Both the position numbers and the translations under genes were made by a program. From positions 1 through 6,138 of the forward strand of contig DAOUFM010000082.1 in the NCBI GenBank assembly GCA_034429975.1: a DNA stretch of 6,138 nt. The letters run 5' to 3'. This document shows positions 1-5,681 of the stretch, piece after piece (the first letter of the stretch is position 1; every line of letters starts with the position of its first letter). Under the pieces are notes generated by a model. The model ran no database searches and was not told where the DNA came from. It saw only the letters and a program-made list of their open reading frames with translations. This DNA is from UBA6170 sp034429975. GTDB taxonomy: Bacteria; Chloroflexota; Anaerolineae; Anaerolineales; Anaerolineaceae.

Positions 1-1277
1 GGGTAAGCATACTCCAGCGCTTCTGCCGGGGTGTTGAGGGTGTTGGTCATGTGGGAATGTACTGCCGCGGCACCGTCCTGCGTTTGGGATGCCCCTGTTC
101 CGCCCGCCAGTGTTTCGTAATAGGTGAAAGAGCCTTCGCCATCCAGGGTTACGCCGCCGATGGTGATGTTGTTCATCGTGCCCTGACTGGCTGCCGGGAT
201 GCGCTCGGGGCAGGCTTGTGCCAGTGCGCCTAGCAGCACGTCCACAATGCGCTGCGAGGTCTCCACATTGCCGCCCGCCACTGCCGCCGGCATGCGCGCG
301 TTCACCACACTGCCCGGCGGGGCAATTACCTCCACTGGCAGCAGACAGCCGGAGTTGTTGGGTACGTCCAGCCCGAGCAGACAGCGGAAGACGTAATAGA
401 CCGCCGAGAGCGTGATGGCGTATACGGCGTTGATGTTGCCCTCCTGCTGGGGGGCCGAGCCATTGAAATCCACGCGCGCCTGGTCGCCTGCGATTTTGAT
501 CGCCACGCAAATTGGCACCGGTTGGTTGTTGATGCCGTCGTTGTCGAGATAGTCTGTGAAGGTATAGGTGCCGTCTGGCAGAGAGGCGATCAGGTTGCGG
601 GTCATGCGCTCGCTATAAGCCAGCAGCGCCTGCATGGCAACGGAGATCTCCGCGTTGCCATAGCACGCCACCATGGCCTGCAGGCGTTCGCTACCACGCT
701 GGTTGGCTGCCAGTTGCGCCAACAGGTCGCCTTGCCGTTCTGCCGGGGTGCGCACGTTCGCCAGGATCAGGTTCAGGATGCCCGCATCGGTCTGCCCGGC
801 ATGCACCAGCTTGACTGGCGGGATGATGAGCCCCTCCTGGAACAGCTCGCGCCCAACCGGCATTGACCCGGGCGTCATCCCGCCCACATCGGCATGATGC
901 GCGCGCGAGGCGACAAAACCGACCAGTTGCGCATCTCCCGCAGCATGGTCGAAGACTGGTGAGACGATGGTGATATCTGGCAGGTGTGTGCCGCCGCGGA
1001 AGGGGTCGTTCAGGATGACGGCATCGCCCGGCTGCAGGTCGCCCTTGAACTGCTGGATGGCTGCCTGCACCGAGAGCGGCATCGAACCCAGGTGCACCGG
1101 GATATGCGCTGCCTGGGCGATCATCTGCGCCTGCGGGTCAAACAGCGCGCAGGAATAGTCCCTTCTTTCCTTAATATTGGGCGAATAACTGGACTTGCGC
1201 AGCACGCTGCCCATCTCCTCGGCAATCGAGGCGAATAAGTGCTTAAAGATCTCCAGACGAATCGGGTCAAAGCTCAT
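1..1277 (-). CDS. hyuB: Hydantoinase B / 5-oxoprolinase beta-type subunit, 3'-truncated by the window edge
   Basis: This is the partner subunit of HyuA in ATP-dependent cyclic-amide hydrolases (N-methylhydantoinase, 5-oxoprolinase; acetone carboxylase is related). It is cytoplasmic. I translated the minus strand from the ATG at 1277: about 425 codons stay open to the edge. Seen: start MSFDPIRLEIFKHLFASIAE, the family block NDPFRGGTHLPD at about residues 90-101, RAHHADVGGMTPGSMP at about 125-140, an FNGSAPQQEGNINAVYA segment, and a final stretch ending NTPAEALEYAYP. In full-length homologues (usually somewhat over 500 residues) a Gly/Arg-rich tail of the GSGGxGxxRGG type follows that point, so roughly the last 100 residues lie outside the window. 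The start is supported by a good Shine-Dalgarno (GAGGTG, 1283-1288) five bases upstream and by the ATGA overlap with the hyuA stop. The pair alone does not identify the substrate. Confidence 0.95.
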   Translation of the reverse strand, partial: MSFDPIRLEIFKHLFASIAEEMGSVLRKSSYSPNIKERRDYSCALFDPQAQMIAQAAHIPVHLGSMPLSVQAAIQQFKGDLQPGDAVILNDPFRGGTHLPDITIVSPVFDHAAGDAQLVGFVASRAHHADVGGMTPGSMPVGRELFQEGLIIPPVKLVHAGQTDAGILNLILANVRTPAERQGDLLAQLAANQRGSERLQAMVACYGNAEISVAMQALLAYSERMTRNLIASLPDGTYTFTDYLDNDGINNQPVPICVAIKIAGDQARVDFNGSAPQQEGNINAVYAITLSAVYYVFRCLLGLDVPNNSGCLLPVEVIAPPGSVVNARMPAAVAGGNVETSQRIVDVLLGALAQACPERIPAASQGTMNNITIGGVTLDGEGSFTYYETLAGGTGASQTQDGAAAVHSHMTNTLNTPAEALEYAY

Positions 1278-1288
1278 GCTGCCACCTC
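1274..1288 (-). promoter_or_regulatory. hyuA-hyuB junction: ATGA overlap and hyuB ribosome binding site
   Basis: The hyuA stop TGA (1276-1274) shares bases with the hyuB ATG (1277-1275). The sequence GAGGTG lies at 1288-1283, five bases before the hyuB ATG and inside the last hyuA codons. This is the usual form of translational coupling between subunits needed in equal amounts. It contrasts with hyuA itself, which has no such site. Confidence 0.85.
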
Positions 1289-3283
1289 TATCACGATGTT
1301 CTGCCAGCCGTCCACCTGCGCCTGGTCGTCCGGGCTGAGCAGGATGGTTGTATCGCTGCGCACCACCACCGCCGGACCCGTCAGGCGATTACCCGGTCGC
1401 AGGGCTTCCGCGCGGTAGAAGGGCGTTGCGAGGCTGCCAGCCGGGAAGGTGACAGAGCGCATCTCCAGGAAGGCTGGCGCAGGATCTGGGTCGCTTAACG
1501 GTTGTGGGATGAGCGGCGGCGGGCTGCTCTTGCCGATCACGCGCACACGCAGGTTGACGATCTCAACCCGCCCGTCCGGTTTGGCATAACCGTAGGTTGT
1601 CTGATGGCGCAGGTGAAAGTCATGGATAAAGTTCACGCTGAAGGGGATGTTGAGCTCGTAGGACTGTCCCTGGTAGCGCATGTCCAGGCTGCTCTCTATC
1701 TGGATATCTGGCTCGGCGATACCCTCCCCCAGCACTTCGTCGCGGCCACGGCTGGTCAGAGGTAATAACAGCTCGGAAAGCTGTGGGTACGAAGTCGTCC
1801 CCGGCAGCATCACCGTCTGAGAATAGTCTTTGATCACATCCGCAGCCAACATACCAAATGCCGAGAGTGTGGAAGCCACTGGCGGCACCAGCACGCGTGG
1901 GATGCCCAGATCGCGCGCCAGATCGGCGGCATGCAGCCCGCCCGCACCCCCGAAGGATAGCAGCGTGAAGGTGCGTGGGTCCCAGCCACGTTCGACCGAG
2001 ATGACGCGTAACGCCCGTTCCATGTGAGCGTTGGCTACCTGAATAATCCCTTGCGCCACGCGCAGGGTGTCCATGTGCATTTGTTTGCTCAGCTTTTCGA
2101 CTGCCTGCCAGGCACGCCCGGCATCCAGACGCATCTGCCCGCCCAGGAAATGCTGCGGTGCGAGACGCCCCAGCACCAGGTTGGCGTCAGTAATGGTGGG
2201 TTGGTCGCCCTTGCCGTAGCAGGCGGGACCTGGGTCAGCACCGGCGCTTTGCGGGCCGACGCGCAGCGCTCCGCCGGCGTCCATGAAAGCCAGCGAGCCG
2301 CCGCCCGCGCCAATCGTGTGAATCGCCAACATTGGCAGGTGTATCGGGTGCCCGCTGACCGAAGCTTCGGTGGTGATCTGGCGGGTCCCGTCGATCAGCG
2401 AAACGTCGGTGGAGGTGCCGCCCATGTCAAAGCTGATCAGACGCACCGCGTTGGCAGGGTGAATTGTCCTGCCGATATATTCGCTGCCGACCACGCCGCC
2501 CGCCGGCCCAGATAGGATGCAGCGTGCGCCCGCCCGCCGGGCTTCTTCGGGCTGAATCGCGCCGCCGTTGGACTGCATCACGCGCAGGTGCGTCCCCGGT
2601 GCGAGGGACTCTTCCAGATAGGTCAGATATTTTCCCAACACGGGGGAGACGTAAGCGTTCACCGCGGTGGTGCTGCAGCGCTCATACTCGCGGAACTCCG
2701 GCAGAATCTCGGACGAAGCCGAGACGAACAGGCCGGCTGCCCGCAATGCCGCGGCGATCCGGGCTTCATGTTGCGGCTGCAAAAAGGAGAACAGCAGGCA
2801 GACCGCCACCGCCTCCGCCCCAGATGCCTGGATATTACTGACCAGCTCCGGCAGTTGCGCCGGGTCGAGCGCCTGCAGAACCTCGCCGGTCTGCAGCACG
2901 CGCTCCTGCACTTCGAAGCGCAGCTCGGGAGGCACCAGCGTTGGCGGCAGGGTGACGTTCAGGTCGTATAGCGCAGCGCGGTTCTGGCGCCCAATCTGCA
3001 AGATATCCTTGAAGCCGGCGGTGGTCACCAGAGCCGTACGCGCCCCTTTGTACTCGAGCAGGGCGTTGGTCGCCACCGTGGAGCCGTGCACGATACTGGC
3101 GGTTTTTTCCGCGCGGTTGCGGAAGATGCGCTCCAACCCCTCCAGCACCGCCAGTGCCGGGTTGGTTGGCGTCGAGAGGATCTTGAAGCTCTCGATCTGT
3201 TGGGAGGCCGGGTCAAAGACCACAAAATCGGTGAACGTCCCGCCGATGTCGACGCCAATGCGGAGAGGGGAGGTGGTAGGCAT
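1274..3283 (-). CDS. hyuA: Hydantoinase A / 5-oxoprolinase alpha-type ATP-binding subunit
   Basis: This is the ATP-binding subunit of the HyuA-HyuB enzyme, which couples ATP hydrolysis to opening a lactam or hydantoin ring; it is cytoplasmic. With the start at 3283 the product is 669 residues, normal for the family (about 650-720). Seen: ASKHA-type phosphate loop GVDIGGTFTDF at 10-20; HGSTVATNALLE at 66-77; PEFREYERCSTTAVNAYVSP at 195-214; MQSNGG at 236-241; SGPAGGVVGS at 258-267; second phosphate motif SFDMGGTSTDV at 284-294; GAGGGS at 325-330; SAGADPGPACYG at 346-357; and FGGAGGLHA at 444-452. The frame stays open to a GTG at 3439, but those 52 extra codons read through an intergenic repeat (the peptide CQLLTVNCLSP appears twice) and are not family sequence. 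The start at 3283 is therefore preferred. The gene has no Shine-Dalgarno but a TATAAT six bases upstream. Its stop overlaps the hyuB start, so the two are cotranscribed and probably translationally coupled. No frameshift or missing motif was seen. Confidence 0.96.
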   Translation of the reverse strand: MPTTSPLRIGVDIGGTFTDFVVFDPASQQIESFKILSTPTNPALAVLEGLERIFRNRAEKTASIVHGSTVATNALLEYKGARTALVTTAGFKDILQIGRQNRAALYDLNVTLPPTLVPPELRFEVQERVLQTGEVLQALDPAQLPELVSNIQASGAEAVAVCLLFSFLQPQHEARIAAALRAAGLFVSASSEILPEFREYERCSTTAVNAYVSPVLGKYLTYLEESLAPGTHLRVMQSNGGAIQPEEARRAGARCILSGPAGGVVGSEYIGRTIHPANAVRLISFDMGGTSTDVSLIDGTRQITTEASVSGHPIHLPMLAIHTIGAGGGSLAFMDAGGALRVGPQSAGADPGPACYGKGDQPTITDANLVLGRLAPQHFLGGQMRLDAGRAWQAVEKLSKQMHMDTLRVAQGIIQVANAHMERALRVISVERGWDPRTFTLLSFGGAGGLHAADLARDLGIPRVLVPPVASTLSAFGMLAADVIKDYSQTVMLPGTTSYPQLSELLLPLTSRGRDEVLGEGIAEPDIQIESSLDMRYQGQSYELNIPFSVNFIHDFHLRHQTTYGYAKPDGRVEIVNLRVRVIGKSSPPPLIPQPLSDPDPAPAFLEMRSVTFPAGSLATPFYRAEALRPGNRLTGPAVVVRSDTTILLSPDDQAQVDGWQNIVIEVAA

Positions 3284-3289
3284 GGGTGA

Positions 3290-3320
3290 ATTATAGTATG
3301 GAAATAGGTGAAAGGGTGAA
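3290..3320 (-). promoter_or_regulatory. Probable hyuA promoter with -10 TATAAT, leaderless arrangement
   Basis: Minus-strand TATAAT (3295-3290) is a perfect sigma-70-type -10 box. Only six bases (TTCACC-like) separate it from the hyuA ATG at 3283. Transcription normally starts about seven bases after the -10 box, which would place +1 at the A of the ATG and give a leaderless mRNA. No Shine-Dalgarno is present, which fits. The -35 is weak: the best candidate is TTCACC (3320-3315) at a long 19-bp spacing, matching TTGACA at four of six bases. The -10 is strong by eye; the leaderless reading is inference. Confidence 0.6.
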
Positions 3321-3337
3321 CCCCCGCAAAGCGAGGG
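3321..3337 (-). other. GC-rich hairpin upstream of the hyuA promoter
   Basis: Minus-strand CCCTCGC-TTT-GCGGGGG forms a seven-pair stem (one G-U pair) with a three-base loop. It lies just upstream of the hyuA -35 region and is not followed by a T run, so it does not look like an intrinsic terminator. It could be part of a dispersed intergenic repeat together with the direct repeats next to it. Function unknown. Confidence 0.4.
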
Positions 3338-3341
3338 CGTG

Positions 3342-3433
3342 GGCGAAAGGCAGTTTACAGTTAAAAGTTGACATTCTATAGGCGAAAGGCTAAAGTCTAA
3401 AGGCGAAAGGCAGTTTACAGTCAAAAGTTGACA
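3342..3433. repeat. Direct repeat, two 32-bp copies spaced exactly 60 bp
   Basis: Copy 1 is 3342-3373 and copy 2 is 3402-3433. Both begin GGCGAAAGGCAGTTTACAG and end AAAAGTTGACA, with one mismatch (T at 3362, C at 3422). The ten-base core GGCGAAAGGC occurs a third time at 3381-3390, between the copies. The exact 60-bp period keeps the reading frame, which is why the minus strand shows a false extension of hyuA with a repeated CQLLTVNCLSP peptide. The words are typical of short dispersed intergenic repeats in some Chloroflexota and cyanobacteria; that comparison is from memory. No protein-coding or CRISPR role is supported. Confidence 0.8.
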
Positions 3434-3778
3434 GTTCACAGGGAAAAAAAATGCGGTGATGACCTTAAGGTTACACTTAGGATGTTACCTTTGGTTGATT
3501 GTTGACAGGGAACTGTTGAAAAAACACCAACGTTTATGATTGAGACCATTTCCTGTAAACCCTGTCGGCCAATCTGAATTCGCACCAACCTGTGGCAGCA
3601 AGAATACCCTGCAAAAAATACACTCGAAATTCCTGTCAACTCCAGTTAAGACCTTCTCTTAAAAAATCATTCCATTCATTTAAGTTTTATTAAATAACCC
3701 CTTCTCGATAATCAGAATAATCCGAGAAGGTGTATTCACTCGAAGTTAGATATTTAAAGGTTTCATCTTTGTAGTGCC
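3434..3778. other. Intergenic stretch without a supported gene
   Basis: This part of the divergent spacer is visibly more AT-rich than its flanks, most of all at 3640-3720. It holds a CCTTAAGG palindrome (3463-3470), another GTTGACAG word (3501-3508) and its inverse CTGTCAAC (3633-3640), and the hairpin at 3700-3730. A minus-strand open frame of 67 codons (3639-3436, TTG start, no ribosome binding site) crosses it. I recognise no family in that frame, it ends next to the repeat, and I do not call it a gene. Confidence 0.6.
3700..3730. terminator. Inverted repeat, 8-bp perfect stem; possible terminator-like or regulatory hairpin
   Basis: CCTTCTCG (3700-3707) pairs perfectly with CGAGAAGG (3723-3730) around a 15-base AT-rich loop. 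On the minus strand the stem is followed by GGGGTTATTTAATAAAAC, moderately T-rich. On the plus strand no T run follows. No gene ends into it from either side in the present layout. It may be a leftover terminator, an operator-like palindrome or part of a leader. Confidence 0.35.
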
Positions 3779-3972
3779 ATGGGGTTGGGAAGATTGAAGG
3801 GAGCTAGAATCCGGGAAAAGACAGGTTTCCTCATTGCGATCCCAGGATGGGTTTGGCAGCTGTTCTGGCTTGATCTTATTGTGAGATTCGGTACAATCCA
3901 AAAGGAACTTACGAGAATAAAAACAATCTCAAACCCAACAGTGCCACTGCCAGCCACCCGGCACCCGCAATT
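3779..3972 (+). pseudogene. Possible broken 5' end of the hydrolase gene (frameshift or truncation)
   Basis: The hydrolase frame stays open upstream of its GTG (3973) for 33 codons, back to an in-frame TGA at 3871-3873, with no ATG, GTG or TTG on the way. Those codons read EIRYNPKGTYENKN...KPNSATASHPAPAIV. This resembles the first beta-strand region and the 'KP.(S/T)ATA..PAPAIV' lead-in of related hydrolases, so it looks like real protein sequence. In the next frame an ATG at 3779 opens a peptide with a basic start (RLKGARIREK) and a hydrophobic run (GFLIAIPGWVWQLFWLDLIV), which would suit the membrane anchor such proteins often carry. A one-base loss near 3874-3900, plus further missing codons, could separate the two. 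A chance ORF or a sequencing error are alternatives. Confidence 0.35.
3870..3897 (+). promoter_or_regulatory. Weak candidate promoter upstream of the hydrolase
   Basis: TTGATC (3870-3875, four of six matches) and TACAAT (3892-3897, five of six) are separated by 16 bp, a plausible sigma-70-type layout. Transcription would begin near 3904, about 70 bases before the GTG at 3973. It overlaps sequence that may once have been coding, so it could be coincidental. Confidence 0.25.
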
Positions 3973-5625
3973 GTGACCAGCCATGGCTACCTCAACAACC
4001 GCCAGATGCAGGACATCAACTACGTCGAGCTGAGCCGGCGCGGGTATGTCGTCTTTGCGATGGATGCGTATGCTCATGGCAATTCCTCCATACCGGTAGA
4101 TGGGCGTGGCAGCGAGATCAGCAAAAAGAGTGGCGGGATGGTGGATACCGTCGAATACCTCGCGACTCTCGATTTCGTCGACAAAGCGCGCATCGGCGTG
4201 ACCGGGCACTCGATGGGCGGCGGCTATGCGGATGCTGTCGCGTCTTATTACACCACACTTGAAAATCAGGCACTGGCGCAGGGTAATCCCAACGCAGAAG
4301 CCCACCAGCAGAACAAGGTAGCTGCCGCGTTGATCATCGGGAACGTCCCGATGGGTCTGACCGAAAATGCTCCCTATCTGGCAGAAGTGGGCATCATCGC
4401 CGGGCGCTACGACGAGTTTTTCATTGTTACCCTGAAAGAATCGGTGGTGGAAATCTTCAAAAACCCAACCGCCGGGCAGCTTTTCTCCCTGCAACAGGGC
4501 AGCGATGAAACTATTCAGACAGGCATCATCAACGAGGGGCAGCGTTATGTCAACGCCCAGACGGGCTATGGCATCACCATGTGGTCACCCTGGGAGATCC
4601 ATCCCTGGGATCACTTTTCCACCACCACCGCCGGGCATACCATCGACTTTTTCGAAAGCTACCTCAAAGCACCTAATCCAATCCCTGCCAGCAATCAGGT
4701 CTGGTGGCTGAAGGAAGAGTTTAACCTGGTTGGATTGGCTGGCTTTTTCCTGCTGATCGTACCATTGGCAAGTTTATTGCTGCGTCTACCTGTCTTTGCT
4801 GCGCTCAAACCGCAGGCTGCTGTGACTGAGGTAGATCGTCCGGCTCGCATGGGACGCTATCTCTGGACCTCACTCTTTAGCGCCATTGTCAGCGGCATTC
4901 TGATCATCCCGCTCATTACGATCGGTTTCCTCTTCATGGTCAACCGCTTCTGGCCACAGGATACCACCGGTGGCATCGGACTGTGGGCTGCCGGCAGTGG
5001 TCTGATCGCGCTGCTGGCACTGCGCATGGGTGGTGTGCGGCTCAAGCGTCAAAAAGCTGAATTAGGGCTCCAAATCGACAAAGACAACCTGTTAAAGACA
5101 ATCATTCTGGCGCTCACCATTGCTGTCTTCACTTTCCTGGCAGTTTTTCTGGCGGACTGGCTCTTCAAAACCGACTTCCGCATCTGGTCATTCGCCGTTC
5201 GTACCTTCCCGGCTGGTAAGGTGTGGGTTGCGATCAAATATCTGCCCTTCTTCCTGGTGTACTTCCTGGCGAACAGCCTGGCAGTCAGCCGTAACCGCTT
5301 CAAGGGATGGCGTAAGAGCAAACAAATCCTGGTCAGCGCGGGCTGGAATATCCTGGGCGTATGCCTGTTCATCGCTCTGCAATATGTACCGCTGCTGATC
5401 AACGGCATGACCTTCTGGGGAGCCCTCCTCAGCGGTCCCCTGGCAATGGCCGGCGCTCTCTTCCCGATTCTGGTCTTCCCCTTCGTCCCCATCCTGGCCA
5501 TCGCCGCCGCCATCAACGTCAAACTCTACGACCTGACCGGCAGCATCTATCTTGGCGCCCTGGTAAACGCCTTCATCATCACCATGCTGACGGTGGCGAA
5601 CACCTCGTTTAGTTTCCCATATTGA
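3973..5625 (+). CDS. Alpha/beta hydrolase (dienelactone-hydrolase-like) fused to a C-terminal polytopic membrane domain
   Basis: As called, 550 residues from a GTG. The first ~235 residues are an alpha/beta hydrolase: SHGYLN oxyanion region (3-8), RRGYVVFAMDAYAHGNSS (22-39), nucleophile elbow GHSMGGG with Ser80, GRYDEF with probable acid Asp147, and HPWDHFSTTTAGHTIDFF (210-227) supplying the catalytic His, most likely His214 or His210. Segment SNQVWWLKEEF (240-250) leads into about eight or nine hydrophobic helices, roughly 251-271, 297-323, 333-350, 373-396, 417-437, 452-476, 481-497, 498-514 and 523-545. The short loop after the hydrolase holds RLPVF and a basic LRMGGVRLKRQK segment (350-361). 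The substrate is unknown; the triad only supports ester, lactone or peptide-like hydrolysis. With an N-terminal anchor the hydrolase would face outside the cytoplasm. The GTG has no Shine-Dalgarno and sits inside the first core strand, so the true start or intact N-terminus is missing. It is divergent from hyuA, with no operon partner. Confidence 0.88.
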   Translation: MTSHGYLNNRQMQDINYVELSRRGYVVFAMDAYAHGNSSIPVDGRGSEISKKSGGMVDTVEYLATLDFVDKARIGVTGHSMGGGYADAVASYYTTLENQALAQGNPNAEAHQQNKVAAALIIGNVPMGLTENAPYLAEVGIIAGRYDEFFIVTLKESVVEIFKNPTAGQLFSLQQGSDETIQTGIINEGQRYVNAQTGYGITMWSPWEIHPWDHFSTTTAGHTIDFFESYLKAPNPIPASNQVWWLKEEFNLVGLAGFFLLIVPLASLLLRLPVFAALKPQAAVTEVDRPARMGRYLWTSLFSAIVSGILIIPLITIGFLFMVNRFWPQDTTGGIGLWAAGSGLIALLALRMGGVRLKRQKAELGLQIDKDNLLKTIILALTIAVFTFLAVFLADWLFKTDFRIWSFAVRTFPAGKVWVAIKYLPFFLVYFLANSLAVSRNRFKGWRKSKQILVSAGWNILGVCLFIALQYVPLLINGMTFWGALLSGPLAMAGALFPILVFPFVPILAIAAAINVKLYDLTGSIYLGALVNAFIITMLTVANTSFSFPY

Positions 5626-5642
5626 TGGGAGGGAGAAAGTGA

Positions 5643-5660
5643 TCAAGCAGAAAAGCTTGA
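5643..5660. terminator. Weak hairpin between convergent genes
   Basis: TCAAGC (5643-5648) pairs with GCTTGA (5655-5660) around a six-base loop. It lies in the 56-bp gap between the hydrolase stop (5625) and the lipoprotein stop (5682), where a bidirectional terminator is expected. There is no clear T run on either side (TCACTTTCTCCC on the minus strand, AACGACCATCC on the plus), so the call rests on position and the perfect six-pair stem. Confidence 0.3.
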
Positions 5661-5681
5661 AACGACCATCCTTATTCGAGA

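Noticed and set aside
2024..2515. Plus-strand open frame of 163 codons inside hyuA
   Set aside because: It lies opposite intact, motif-bearing HyuA sequence, so it is a shadow of high-GC coding DNA.
2667..3296. Plus-strand open frame of 209 codons inside hyuA
   Set aside because: It is antisense to the conserved HyuA ATP-binding region and low in complexity (rich in Ser, Arg, Ala). It has no family match that I can recognise.
3342..3433. Possible CRISPR array
   Set aside because: There are only two full copies, the spacer contains part of the repeat itself, and no cas genes are present.
3284..3439. N-terminal extension of HyuA from a GTG at 3439
   Set aside because: The extra 52 codons translate an intergenic direct repeat, a hairpin and the -10 box. 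The family normally begins at the residues following 3283.
3368..3507. Three TTGACA words (3368, 3428, 3502) as plus-strand -35 boxes
   Set aside because: The first two belong to the direct repeat. None has a convincing -10 at 16-18 bp; the best is TAAAGT at 3391, four of six.
3436..3639. Small minus-strand ORF of 67 codons (TTG start) in the spacer
   Set aside because: It has no ribosome binding site, no recognisable family and a rare start codon, and its end lies against the repeat. It is possibly a remnant but not supportable as a gene.
3763..4494. Minus-strand open frame of 243 codons opposite the hydrolase N-terminal half
   Set aside because: It is the antisense of clear alpha/beta hydrolase coding sequence, has no recognisable domain, and reads as a typical antisense shadow.
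5049..5646. Minus-strand open frames opposite the membrane domain (157 and 152 codons)
   Set aside because: They are antisense to a hydrophobic coding region and give charged, compositionally odd peptides, as expected for shadows.
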